DNA from: Oscheius onirici
Taxonomy: Eukaryota > Nematoda > Chromadorea > Rhabditida > Rhabditidae
DNA length: 64,000 nt
NCBI GenBank assembly: GCA_932521025.1
Contig: OW051473.1
Span: forward strand, 1,178,001-1,242,000
Direction of reading: 5' to 3'
Position 1 is the stretch's first letter. The number at the start of each line of letters is the position of its first letter. Of the stretch, positions 11,875 to 22,863 are shown piece after piece. The translations under genes and the position numbers were made by a program. The notes under the pieces were generated by a model. The model was not told the DNA's origin and did not search any database. It was given only the letters and a program-made list of their open reading frames with translations.

Positions 11875-12391
11875 TTAAGCTCTTTCACTATCCGATTCCA
11901 CGGAAAAAGCATCATTGAAGAATTCGACAGCTCCATGATCATTTGTCTCCAGCTGCTTTATTTCTTGAGATGAACGCATCATGCGATAGCATTGACTAAT
12001 GAATATGTAAGAGTAGGTCAAAATCTGTGTGATGATGTTAAAAAGCAGAAACATCAAAACACAACCAATTCCTGAAACAATGACAGTGTGTTCAATAAGT
12101 ATGCATACCCGTCCAGGATAGCCACGTCAGTTCTACTATACAGTTAGGACATAGAAAGTGGATGACATCACAAATATTCTCTTCAGCACAGTTTTGAAGC
12201 TTCGAAACGTTTTCAACACTGCATGTTAACCGATCACTGTAGAATTCACCAAGGTCAGCACATTCAACATTCGAAAGCAATCCTACTTTTTGATTTTGCA
12301 ATGTACACTGGACACCATGAGACATGGTCGTGTGAAATAGTAAAATGGCTAGCGGAAACTGGAAATGATAGGCAAACGGAAATAATCTCAT
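11875..12391 (-). CDS. Cys-rich single-pass membrane protein, family member 1 (159 aa)
   Basis: Two exons (12391-12109 and 12071-11875) are separated by a 37-nt intron that interrupts the Gly codon just before the membrane segment. Domains in order: an N-terminal signal sequence (about residues 1-26, FPLAILLFHTTMSHG), a compact ectodomain with about nine Cys and the run CADLGEFYSDRLTCSV, then a transmembrane helix (GIGCVLMFLLFNIITQIL) and a 50-residue acidic cytoplasmic tail. The gene at 47726-48542 has the same layout, the same intron position before the helix, and the matching motif CSDFGFFLEDQFVCSL, so the two are paralogues. Function is unknown. The start was chosen as the ATG that opens the signal peptide. 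Extracellular ligand binding is only a guess. Confidence 0.7.
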
Positions 12392-12712
12392 TTCAATCTT
12401 TTCTTTGGAATAAACAAGGTTTGGAAAAATGTGTTTAGATACAGAAACGACCCTAATCAATAAGTTTTTCAATTTGTCTAACTGTTTTTGAGCGCTGCCG
12501 CTATTTAATTACCTATGGATGTCAGTCGTACAAGATTTACACACTTCCATCTAGTTACCATTGTTCGTCCATGTCGTTGTGTATAAAGAGACAAGTTTCA
12601 GATGACATGAAGTAATGAAACTTTAACATACCCTTTAAAGATGAATCTTTAAAGGATGCACCAGTAGCATTTCCATTAACAACTTTTGAGTGTTAACACT
12701 GTTTTATTAACT
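12392..12712. other. Intergenic region between two minus-strand genes
   Basis: 321 bp of AT-rich DNA holding the 3' flank of the protease gene and the 5' flank of the membrane-protein gene. A small inverted pair, CCCTTTAAAGATGAATCTTT / CTTTAAAGGATGC (about 12631-12660), could fold. No gene. Confidence 0.4.
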
Positions 12713-14826
12713 CTAATTACCAAGGGTACTAGTCAAGACATACGCAGCGCCGTCTAACTCCCACTGCTCGTCCTCCTCATCATCACATCCACAATGGTCA
12801 CAATTCTCTAATTCACATCTCTCATCGAAGGGATCAACAGAAGTAGTAGTCCTCTGCTGTTCAGAAACAGCTGTTGTGTCATCTGAGTCTTCTTCACTAC
12901 TACTTCCGTTGGCAGCTGGAAGATAATTTTTCAATACCTAGAACATTATACCATTATTTTGTGTAGGTGGCCTGGGAAGTGGTGTAGCCGTAGCCCAATA
13001 CTGGACAATTTTACACGGATCTTTTCCAGCAACTCTTCGTATTCTGATGTGTCCTTGTTCTCCCCAGGACGTTCCCCAACTATTTCTCACAATCCAGTAG
13101 TCTTTTGTGAAGCCGACAATCACAACGGCATGATTGATAGTTTTTCCGCATGATCCGTCAAAAATTCCTGAGCCGTATGCGTAGACCTGGTCACTGTTTG
13201 CAAATCCGACAGCAACAGGGCCTAGGAGAACTCGTTCTTCCATATCCTGATTGAGTATTTCAAGGTCATCAGCATCGTCTGTAGAAGTGTAGTCGGCTTG
13301 ATATGATGAAAGGAGGACTGGATCGTCGATTGTTAAGCGGCAAGTTGTCGAACTCTGAAACAGACACATTTCGGAATAGATAAATAGACAATTAGTATCC
13401 CAGACTGAATTTCTGGTTACGATTTTCCAATTGGCTTATCGAAATGTCTTGTTTGGCAGTATTTTCAGTTATGTATCAGAATTCTTAAACTTACAGTTCC
13501 TGTAAAAGGGTACAAATTTGCAGCTTTCAGTGGTTTCTTCGACAAGTAGTCAGTAGCGACCTAAAGCAATGTCAGCCCAATGTATCAAAAGTCGTACGTT
13601 TAAGTACCCTCCTGAACAGCCCTGGTTGGACAGATTGTAAGTAGGATTTACAGCTCTATCACAATCTAAAAGCTGTTGAACAGAGCGCGATGTCGCTCCC
13701 AACTTTCGAATCGACAGTATTCCTTCAAGCATAGCTGTCATGGCAAATGCCCAGCATCCTCCGCATTTTTTCTAAAAACTTTAGTAACACTGATAGAAAG
13801 GGAAATGACCTGATCAAGGACTGGGCTCATATCAGATCTCCAGTCTACTTGCTTCTTTTCCAAAGTAGTTGCTCGCTTTTGTCTGAGTGGGTCTTTGCGA
13901 TCAACTGAAGATGTTGGTGGCAGTGACAAACCGTTGGGGGCAATCTCGTCAGGCGTCTGAAAGTTAGCACTTAAATTTATTACGTCGACGTATACCCTGA
14001 AAACGTAAACTTTATCAGTAGACTTAGCGTATTTTTTTGACAATTGTTTTTTTACATTGTTCCCTCTGCAACCCTTGTGGAAGCATTCCTCATTTTGAGT
14101 ATGTTGCTCCTTACCCAAAGTTTTAATAAATATGACTTACCAAGATGGAAAACTTATTTACTGCCATAGTATAGGATACCAATCCGGCAGCATACTTTTG
14201 ATTGTGCTTGTCCACAGCTTCCTTCTTCTCCACATACATTTGGTATCTTGCGACAGCTTCTTCGGAAGACAGATGAGCTAAAAAATAACAAATATACAAC
14301 TCTGGATAATTACCTTCAAATTCCTTTAACAGACCTCCGAAGGTTGTATCCTTATTCACAATTTCACTAAGTTGTTCCGTAGAGTTTCTTGTCGTCTGTA
14401 ACATTGCAATCTTTTTCTCCTGAAAACCTTACCGTAGTTGTGAGAAACGTTGTGGTTGTCGGCTTTGCAGTAGTAGGTGTTGTTTTAACAATTGTTGGAA
14501 CTACTGTAGTAGGCAGAACTGTGGTTGCAGCTTTTGTTGTTGGATTGCAAGTGTACGAACAAGACACTGGACAGTACGCACGTGTTAGTAAGCGACTTTC
14601 TACAGAGATAGTACCTTCTTTCTAAAACAATTCTTGCGAAAAACGATGAAAGACGTACCGGGAAGAGATCTGGTGCCAGGGCAAACACCCACAAGGAACA
14701 TTTGGTAGTCCGACTCGCAAATGTGAATCGAACGTTCAAAAGCTCGTTGCAGTATGTCCCATCTTTACATTGTCCCAAAACTTGAGAGAATTGTAACAAG
14801 ATGAGCCCAAATCCTAACAGCAGCAT
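12713..14826 (-). CDS. Papain-family cysteine protease with Cys-rich N-terminus, Thr linker and acidic tail (522 aa)
   Basis: Nine exons join in frame from ATG 14826 to TAG 12713. The protein is a signal peptide ([18 protein letters not shown]), a Cys-rich segment with six Cys and CPVSCSYTC resembling a degenerate ShK-type module, a Thr-rich linker (about residues 80-120), an I29-type propeptide (ending [13 protein letters not shown]), and the catalytic domain from about residue 230. Visible active-site residues are the oxyanion Gln in VLDQ, nucleophile Cys near 247 in CGGCWAFA, His near 396 in NHAVVIVG and Asn near 412 in [13 protein letters not shown] is the usual papain motif. It should therefore be an active secreted or lysosomal endopeptidase. 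Odd features are the N-terminal Cys-rich/Thr module and a C-terminal extension rich in Asp/Glu with a [13 protein letters not shown] patch. An upstream ATG at 14895 would hide the signal peptide. Confidence 0.88.
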
Positions 14827-15349
14827 TGCAGCGGCATGCGCGTGGAAAGTGGCAATGTGACAAGTCGTCCAGGTGGTCAAATATGGAGGGATCATGCGCC
14901 TCTATAAGCTTTGCACAAGGAGTGAGTCTTTTTTTGGAAATATCGAGCATTTGACTTTTTACTCGTTATACCAGATTTAAATAGTTCTTGAAGGAAAAAA
15001 AGAAAAAAAATTCTATTTGAAAAATAGAATTCATAAAACGGAAAAAAGTTTTGAAGAGATTTCCGATTCAACAACCATATTCGTGTGTAAAATTTCACTT
15101 TCATGATTTTCAAAATACTTTAGTCGCAGTATTGTCATTCCCAAGTTCAAAGTCGGTAAATTGGTAGTAGCTTGCTACAAAGTAAAGGCGTGGAACGAGT
15201 TGGGCAACTTTGGAACGTAAACGACTCCCCGGCGTCTCAGATTGACTCAATAGGAGCTTGTTTCTTAGATAAGTCCTCTGAATGCCGTTTATATGGAGAA
15301 ACGTTTTTATTTCCAGATTCTGTATTGAAAAAAGGCTCTTACGACGTAT
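14827..15349. other. Intergenic region
   Basis: 523 bp upstream of the protease gene and downstream of the chemoreceptor. It contains a short perfect hairpin, ATTCTATTT-GAA-AAATAGAAT (about 15011-15031). No gene. Confidence 0.5.
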
Positions 15350-16972
15350 TCAAATTCTGGTATCCACTGTGGACGGGTACGTATTGGCTGAAAACCTAGT
15401 TTAAAGGAAATAAGTGAAAAAATCATACTTCGCAGCGAAGAGTCTTCCAATGGCAGCCAACCAAACAACTTTAGCTTCACATATCTTCTGTGTGTTTTGT
15501 TGAACATAATTGCAGTGGCACAGCTAAATATGAACGACGACGTGAAAAGTACAAGGCAGCAGTTGAGAAGGACTGTAATGTATTTTGGATATAGAAAAGT
15601 TTTACTTATTGTTTCAGTTCCCACAACTAGGAAGAAGTAAAGTACTATGGCAGGAAATAGAAAGAAAAGTTTGTAGATCGTGATCTGAAAAAATGTGATG
15701 AAAAAAATGAAAAAAACCCCAATATCTTACAGTTGCTATTAACGCCGTCATAGCCGCTTTGTGAGTTTTCAACGTGGAAGTTGACATATGGCTTCTCAAA
15801 GAATGTAGCTGATAGCAGGCCCACACAGTGCATAACACTAGAAAAACCATGAAAACGATTCCCACAATGGCAATAGCAATCAGTTCAATCAGGATCGTAG
15901 AATGAGAAATACTATAAGCGACTGTCAGTGGATCGAATAAAAGTACATAATTGATCATTTTCTTCTGGTAATTAGTTGTTGGTGTAATTTTTAAAATTTA
16001 CCGTAAAGAGTTCAGCTTTAAGGTGTAGTTGGTCTTCGTAGGCCAGTGGTACTACAACTGGAGGAGCAACAAAGACGAAAACGTAGGCGAGGAAGTGAAA
16101 AATGTACCAGAAGGTATTGGATCGCATCCAGTGAGTGGGCTGCAAAAGAATGCACAGTCTGTAGTAGAATAGCGGTGCTATCGAAGCAGCGCATACTGAA
16201 AAACAATATAAGTGTTTGAACTTATTCTTTGACTTTTAAAATGTTGTAGTTTAGTTTCCCAGCCTCAAGCAATAAGCTTCTATTCAGTGAATCTCATTTC
16301 CCTGAAGGTGACTTAGACTCTGTGGTACCAGGGAAATCAAGAATCGGAACGACCTAGGAAATGATTGCAAAATGCTTTTTTCCATCATTGAGCTCGCAAT
16401 TTCAAATAGTTGGTATTTCTGTTTTGCAGATCAGAATTGATGTCAACAAATTCTGACAAATGTTTTCTTTGCAAAAAAATATATATAATCACCTTTCACT
16501 GAACTACAGGATAGGAATTGAATACTTGTTGTGAGCTTACTAACAATTTAAAAACGACAAATCTCCTCATTCTGCCGTAAAATTGGATTTAACAACACAA
16601 TGCCAAACTTTGCAAATTCACTTTGTAAAAATGCTTACCACATAGCAGAAAGCAAGCTATTATCACAAGACTCTGACTTGGTACCACATTTTGAAGTAGG
16701 CCTGCTGGGTAAGCGGCCAAGTATGGTAGTGCCACGATTGGGGCGTATCCAAGACCAAGGAAAGCATGGAGACAAATGGCCCTAAACAACTGGTGGTAAG
16801 AATCAGGTTCTTACGATACTATGTGATAACTAAAGTAACGTTTGTAAGTTGTGCTAAACTTGGGAGACTGTAACACAATCAGATAGAGTTGAAATGCGCC
16901 GAAAAGAATAGTAATAGCTCCAATAACTTCCATGAAAATGATGTACACAACATGCTCCTTTTCCGAATCCAT
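15350..16972 (-). CDS. Serpentine chemoreceptor, SRH/SRI-like (340 aa)
   Basis: Six exons (16972-16815, 16781-16639, 16195-16002, 15964-15731, 15684-15429, 15387-15350) join with consistent phases. The start is MDSEKEHVVYIIFME. Seven hydrophobic segments are readable, including TM1 (IIFMEVIGAITILFGAFQLY), TM2-3 (LPYLAAYPAGLLQN), the FYYRLCILLQP loop, TM5 (IELIAIAIVGIVFMVFLVLC), the basic LRSHMSTSTLKTHKAAMTAL loop before TM6, and TM7 (NCCLVLFTSSFIFSCATAIM). The HK-AAMTALIAT pattern is typical of the Str superfamily (srh/sri) of nematode candidate odorant receptors at sensory cilia. It is a tandem paralogue of the next gene, with identical intron phases. The last 12 codons depend on a 41-nt intron; unspliced, the frame would stop at 15307 instead. 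Confidence 0.82.
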
Positions 16973-17381
16973 CGTACCCAAAAACCGAAGTAACGTGGGA
17001 GGTGTAGGAGGTGTCTTATGTTGATGGGGAAAGGAAAGAGAAGTAGCCTTCAATTTGCGGATGTCTGTTCTGAGAAGCGACGCCCATAATGAAAGGGTGT
17101 TCAAGAAGTACGATCGGTGAATTCTATTTGCAGATTACATGTTTTGGTAAGGAGAGAATGCGATGAGTGGACTGCTTGAGGTAGCCCCTCATTATACTAC
17201 GCAGTACTTCCGAGTCATGGTCTAGGGGCACATATAATTACTTCGAAACACAATTATAACAATAATCAAACAACATGCAGCTTATACAATAAATCTATTA
17301 TTTTAAGACCTTTTTAATATATAAACTAATATTCACAGCGAAAAAACCATGTCAGAAGTGTGTTTCATTAAGCAATGCGGT
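16973..17381. other. Intergenic region between tandem receptors
   Basis: 409 bp of AT-rich spacer between the two head-to-tail receptor genes. No gene; it presumably holds the promoter of the left receptor. Confidence 0.5.
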
Positions 17382-18815
17382 TTAAAACCTCGTTTCTGTT
17401 GCCATGATCACTGAAATTAAAATTGATCAAAAACCAACTATACTACCTTGGATAGTAGATTTTCTAGATTCTCCACAAAAGGCTGAACAGAAAATTATCA
17501 ACGCTATTACTCGTACCTGTTCTTATGACGGACGTAATGAATTTTCTATGAGATTCATTTGACACAATCATTGTTATTGTGCTGAAAATGAAGGACGATG
17601 ATAATACAATGAAGCAAAAATGAATAATGCTGGAATTTGTTAGGTCGAGCAACAAGCATAGAAACATAACGAATAATGGAATTATGAAGAACAGATTGTA
17701 GACAATAATCTGAAGGCTATTGTTGAAATATTTTCAAAAAAAAAATTCTTTGATTTCACCTCTTTACAGTAACTTACTGTGTTTATCAGGGTAAAAAGAA
17801 CCATTCTGTGAGCATTAAGAGTTCGTTTTGACATATGGGTTTTCAAGCCATTCAAAAGTTTCTGTATCCACGCAGTGAAGAAGATGAACAATGCTGTAGA
17901 AAAAATTGCACCACCTCCCAAAAGTATGTCGATTAGGTAAACTGGCCAATATTGTGTGTCGTAGACTGCCGTGTTGTGATCAAAAAGTAAAGACGAGTTA
18001 ACTTTGTATTTCTGAATACTCTCTGATCATTTCAGATAGAAAAGTTACTGCAAAAAGATTGCTTCTTAATGTTTGTTGATTCTGATTGGCAAAATAAAAA
18101 AGTGGAGGTGGGATAAGTGCTACTGCTATGTAGAAAATGAGGTGGAAGGAGCGCCAAATAATTGTCGATTTCAGAAAATGTGAATCTGGAAGAAGGGCAC
18201 ACAGTCGGTAGAAGAACAATGGCATGATTGAGGCAGCGCTTACTGAAAAGTTTTATGTTGGTTAAAAAGAGGTCAGTTGTAGACAACTGATCTATCAAAG
18301 GCAAAAAAGCTTACGACACCCGGGATTCCCAAGCCGTCTCCGATCCAAGTACTAACCGGGCCCAACGTTGCTTGACTTGCCAGATCTGACGGGATGGCGT
18401 ACTTTCAACGTGGTGTGGCCGTAAGCGAACGCGGCCTCTTACCACTCTGTGAGGTACACGAAAAATCACCTCACCTATCAAAGTGCAACCCAAAATAGAA
18501 AACATCCATGTGCCTTCCAAAATCCCGCATAACAAACCAGCTGGGTAAAAGGCCAGATATGGCAAGACCATTAATGGGGCATATAAAAGTCCCAAGTAGC
18601 TATGAACAAACGTGGCTCTAAAGTAGGTTTAGTATAACAACTTTAACTCTTTACAAAATGACATGGTATCCGAGATGCATTCTGTAAGCTGTTGTAAATT
18701 TTTGCGAATGAAAAACGACCAAGTAGAGTAACAGTCCTCCTAATAATACAGTAACGCTACCAAGGATGCCCATTAAAATTACATAGATGATGTTTTCCCG
18801 TTGGTAAGGTGACAT
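17382..18815 (-). CDS. Serpentine chemoreceptor, SRH/SRI-like, hosting a 5S rRNA gene in intron 2 (329 aa)
   Basis: Exons 18815-18655, 18617-18475, 18242-18049, 18011-17778, 17709-17517, 17482-17447 and 17410-17382 join in frame. Exons 2, 3 and 4 have exactly the same lengths (143, 194, 234 nt) and phases as in the receptor at 15350-16972, so this is a tandem duplicate. Hydrophobic segments match one for one: IIYVILMGILGSVTVLLGGL, LMVLPYLAFYPAGLLCGIL, SAASIMPLFFYRLCALLP, and MSKRTLNAHRMVLFTLINT before TM6. Intron 2 (18474-18243) contains a complete 5S rRNA gene on the same strand. The two last exons are small; an alternative without the final intron stops at 17427-17429. The start is the first ATG before the TM1 signal-anchor. 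Confidence 0.82.
18303..18308 (-). terminator. RNA polymerase III terminator of the 5S gene
   Basis: Six T residues follow directly behind the GTAAGC 3' end of the 5S gene on the minus strand, the standard Pol III stop. Confidence 0.8.
18308..18426 (-). rRNA. 5S ribosomal RNA
   Basis: The minus strand reads GCTTACGGCC...GTCGTAAGCT over 119 nt, with complementary ends as in all 5S rRNAs. Internal blocks ACGCCATCCCGTC, GATCTGGCAAGT, AAGCAACGTTGGG and TAGTACTTGGATCGGAGACG match the nematode 5S consensus, including the internal Pol III promoter boxes. A T6 terminator follows. The helices are intact at the ends, so the copy looks functional. It lies inside intron 2 of a chemoreceptor gene in the same orientation, as a single copy. 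No SL1 RNA gene is visible beside it, unlike the tandem 5S-SL1 arrays of C. elegans. Confidence 0.93.
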
Positions 18816-19218
18816 GAATGCAATAAGTTGGTGACTGAACGGTGGATTGTTTAAAATCACCTGTTAGTGAGTGAGGTCGAATGGTTAAGCACGACTGGTC
18901 TTTTCAGAGCACTCTGTCTTTACATCTTTTTTCACATTTGGAATTTTGATACAGGGAAAATTAATTTTCCTGCTACAATTTAGTTCTTTTCAGGTTTTAT
19001 TAAAAAAACTAAAAAAAAACAAAAAAAGATCTAAATGTCTAACATGTATGCTTTTAGAAATTTTTTGCAAGGCAAAAGTCGCGTCCTAACTGATTTTTGT
19101 GGTACAATGAAACTTTGAGTGCTTCTTTTTCTTGATCTTTAAATTTTGACAACAATTGGTGTAGTGAAACGTTTACTGTTTCAACATCGGAACAAAGCAT
19201 GTACGTGAGAACAGATTT
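18816..19218. other. Intergenic region
   Basis: 403 bp AT-rich spacer with an A-rich run (about 19005-19026). It includes the 5' flank of the receptor and the 3' flank of the next minus-strand gene. No gene. Confidence 0.5.
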
Positions 19219-20538
19219 TTATATAACCTGGTTAATATACAATACACCGAGTCCAAGAAAAGTACCAATTGTTTTAGGAAAAATGTCACTAAGTATGAAA
19301 TACAGTGCGCAAGCATACAAGAACATTGTTACCAATGCCTTTTCGAGAGAAGCGCACTCTTGGAACCCAGCAGTGAGTTTGTTGTATTCCGTAACGTTCC
19401 ATCTCTTAATAGTAAACAGAATATGCTTGTTTTCGGGATGAAAATGGAAGCCTATAGCAATAGACTTTTTGTCTGGGATGTCCCTTAAACCCATAACGGA
19501 GTATCCATTTTTAGAGATATACGATCCTATTCTGATGTTCTTGCATTCACACGTTTCTATGATGAAGTTCCTACAGACTTGCTTCAAAGAAGATATGACA
19601 TCCGAATTTTCAGAGCCGAACTTGATTTGAAACTGCAAAGCTCGTAGTTTTATGGGATACCGCCTTGCAATTGTGTGCTGATCATGGAATGCCTTAAAAC
19701 TGAATTTTATAATTTAAAAGAAGGGCAATACCTGTACAATTTTTTTAGCAAAGCGCATATTTCTTTGGAAAATATCGTGCGGTGTCACACAGTACTCAGC
19801 AAACGATATGCTCGATCGGAAAAGATGTTTCATATGAAAAGTTTGAAAAGCAGTAGCATTCAGCTTAGTTTCTGAAAGGTTGTGGGCAATCAGTGTACAA
19901 ACTTCCTGAAAACGTATGTAGTGCTGTTGATTATAATAATTACCGAAGATATAGACAACATGATTGGTATGTTTTGTACGGATGTCTGTGCCCAAATACA
20001 CTGCAAGGTCCGAGGTAAATGTTTTAGCGCCTCGCAGCTTCTGACAATGGACCAATCAGTAGTAACGGTCTTGGCTGTGACAGTAAAAAATGCAAGCAGT
20101 CGATTCAAAGCAGTGACAAAATCTTGAAAGGAAGCCTTTTCGTAGACCTGTAAAGTTATTTTACACATTTCTGAGCATGCCTTTTTTCAGAAACATCTCA
20201 TATTTCGGTTGTGCAGGTTTTTCACGAACCTCGTAAAGAAAGATTATTTCGACAGAATCGAAGCAAATATCTCTCCATTGCTCCAACTGATGTGAAATGG
20301 ATTCATCGATAAAATTAAGCTCTACGGCGACATCTATGAAGATCAACTTGTACGATGTTTCGTAGACAACAAAATTAGGCTGAAAAAATTGCTCTTATCG
20401 AAATCGCAGATCACTTACTGCTGGATTATCGGCATAATGAAAGACGATGCACATTTTCATCTCTCTTCTTACGTTATAACAAGCTCGTTCATTCCGTTTC
20501 AGGCAAATATCGCGGAATTCTTTACAGGTTTTAGCCAT
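19219..20538 (-). CDS. Uncharacterised protein with hydrophobic C-terminus
   Basis: Coding blocks from ATG 20538: MAKTCKEFRDICLKRNERAC..., NFVVYETSYKLIFIDVAVEL (from 20379), VYEKASFQDFVTALNRLLAF (about 20151), LRGAKTFTSDLAVYLGTDI through FAKKIVQ, and HTIARRYPIKLRALQFQIKF through two adjacent hydrophobic helices (LVTMFLYACALYFILSDIF and IGTFLGLGVLYI) to the stop at 19219. Introns are short. Two of them (near 20180-20240 and 20055-20100) have alternative donors, so the middle is provisional. I recognise no domain. The layout suggests a soluble N-terminal part of about 300 residues tethered by a C-terminal hairpin. The total is roughly 370 residues. Confidence 0.5.
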
Positions 20539-21408
20539 TTCTATCCATTCTCGGATAGGAAGCTGGAATTTTTTGGTGGTTAAAGTTTTCAGCGAACTGA
20601 CTTTTTTGATTGTTGTTGGTAAGGTAGATGAACAATTGGAAACATTGGGAGACGCCGCGTAAAAGCGCTGTTATCAGCACTTGTCGGGAACGACAGCTTT
20701 AAATACCTGATAACCGAAAAACTAAAAATGACTGTTGTTAGAATATTGCGAAAGAGAACGTTGTTTTAAAATGATTCATCACAAAAATTATAGTGAAAAG
20801 GACTGAAAAAGATTAATCAAGGATAGGAAACAAACTCCTGGAGAGTGACTGGAGGAGAGTAAGAAAGGAGGAATGAAAGGGAAACCACGACTTTATACTT
20901 TAGCCCTGGAAGGGCGTTGCCAACCTTGTTTAACTTATCTCCCCCAACTCAACCAAATAGCCCAACCCTCACAAATCGCGATAAATTGGCAGTGGCATGC
21001 TACAAAGATAAAGCGTTTGAATTGAAATTATAGAAAGTGAGTAATTCCTCTGGTCCTTCAGGTTAAGCTTGCCCACAAGTCAGCTTGCTCTGGTTTTTAA
21101 TACAGAGAAACTGTCCCTTCATTTTCAATAATTGGACGTTAACTGTGGTCAGTCTAGCAAGACTCCATCTGACCAATGCTCTGGACCATGTAGGCATTAA
21201 TTAACTTTGCTCACATCCCTCCTAGTGACATTCTATCAAAAAGTTGCTTCCTCTCTGGAATTGAACAGGGGAACGAGTTCCGAGAGTTCGCTGGCCAAAC
21301 GAGGCTAATCAAGATGTGTCCTTTTTGCTAGTGAGCGGTTTTTTTCTGGCCATACGGTAGATGGGCACCTCCTGGAACTTACAAATCTTTAAAAGTTTTC
21401 TTGTCTTC
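20539..21408. other. Divergent intergenic region with inverted-repeat arm
   Basis: 870 bp between divergently transcribed genes. It contains the 20838-20929 repeat listed separately and otherwise no gene. Confidence 0.5.
20838..20929 (-). repeat. Second arm of the long-range inverted repeat
   Basis: Reverse complement of 8089-8211: GGAGAGTAAGAAAGGAGGAA and TAGCCCTGGAAGGGCGTTGC are shared. Compared with the left copy it lacks about 25-30 bp in the middle. Confidence 0.7.
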
Positions 21409-22418
21409 ATGGTTTGTTTATATTTTCTCACAGCTGCATTTTCACAGGTTTCATTATTCGGCTTGCTTTTCAATGTTAGCTCGCTTTTCGTGCTCTGTTC
21501 ACACAGAATTTTTAGGTGAGTGGTTGAAATTTCCGAATATATAAGGTTTTAGAAACGCATTCGGATTATTGACGATAGCTTTCACGGTTTGGAATATCTG
21601 TAACAATGTGATTTTTGGATTGTTTATTGCGTATTTTCTCTCTCAGTAAGTCATGGCGGCAAAGTAAACCCAATTTTTTCCAGTACCGTGTCGAAGAATC
21701 TGAATGTGTTGGTATCAAATTTGTTGCTATTAGTTACTGGTTTTACAATTTTCGGGTCCACGTTTCTCTCCGTTTCCAGGTTTGATGATCTTCATAGTTA
21801 AACATTGACTGAACGAGATCGTCCCGCTGAAATAAAGTACAGATCACTTCAAAAGAGGTGGTATGCCACTTTTTGAATAAAACATGAGCGGAATTCCAAC
21901 TATTCTTATTTTGGTGTAAGGCCAACGTACTTCAGGCTAGCTTCAATCTGGAAACCTGACTCCGAATGTGGCCGTTTGCTTCAAAAATTTGATTTGGGCT
22001 TATCGATCGTTTTCAATTTAGTTACTATTGGCTGCGACGGTGCTGCCCTATATTTATTCAGTCGCTCAAAAAAGGTTGGCACAACTTTTCCTAATCTATA
22101 GTTTTTCATAGAAAGTGAGCTCTTCTTATACAAGAAGATTCGAGCGCCGTTTTCTTCTTCAAGTGGCAGCAGCAAACGCCTGCTGTCTTTTTACCTGCAT
22201 TAACGTCCATCTCATAAGTTACCAAGTCAGTTCGGAGTTTGGCCTCTTCCTCTGTACAATCTTCTGCTGGGCTTGGTTGCACACAAGTGGAGGGTGACGA
22301 TTTTTTTTTCCACAGATACAGTCACAGTTGCAGAGTTGTACTTCTAGTGTTCAATGCTGAAATCCGTAGAGGACTGCTGAATGTCTTAAAGCCCCTCAGA
22401 ATCAACACAAACTTGTAA
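21409..22418 (+). CDS. SRX-like chemoreceptor, internally shortened (233 aa)
   Basis: Six exons (21409-21515, 21553-21645, 21684-21779, 21936-22074, 22112-22293, 22334-22418) join in frame. Motifs of the SRX family of serpentine receptors are clear: NAFGLLTIAFTVWNICNNV after TM1, a Cys/Asp-bearing TM5 (IVFNLVTIGCDGAALYLF), RRFERRFLLQVA before TM6, and W-LHTSGG-VVLLVFNAEIRRG at TM7 and the tail. SRX proteins are usually nearer 300 residues. Here the NR/intracellular-loop-2 and TM4 region is missing, and its place is taken by a 156-nt intron (21780-21935) with no matching exon. The gene may encode a six-helix variant, be a young pseudogene, or have an unusual exon I missed. Confidence 0.65.
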
Positions 22419-22863
22419 AAACACTCGGATCCCTATGCTTTGGCTTAAAGTCAGTAAACACTTTACTTCTGTTTTTTTCTCACGATGTCTTTCAAACAAG
22501 AAGAAACCGAGCAACGAAAAAAGAGATTGCAAAAATACCTAATTTGAAACAAAGAGCTACGGTGATTGAAGCATGTGGTGACATCAATTACACAAAATGA
22601 AGCAAAGCATCTCTTCAAGCAGATATGCGAGCGCGGGCTACCTGATGTCCTGAGTAGCTTGAACGTTTCAAAACTTTCCAGCCATTTTGTCTTTGTCCAA
22701 TGCCTCCGTTTCGAAGCAAGCCCCTACTTATGTATCCATCTTCAAGGAGGAATGATGGAAGAACGGAAGAGAGAATCACACTTCGGACTACAAAAATTGC
22801 ATTCTTCAACGCAACTCTTTGTTCTCAGAATGTGAAAACAGTGCAAAAATTTTATTCGAATTG
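22419..22863. other. Convergent intergenic region
   Basis: 445 bp between convergent genes; open frames here are unsupported. No gene. Confidence 0.45.

Noticed and set aside
18200-19200. SL1 RNA gene beside the 5S gene
   Set aside because: Neither the leader sequence nor an Sm-site RNA of the right size is visible on either strand.
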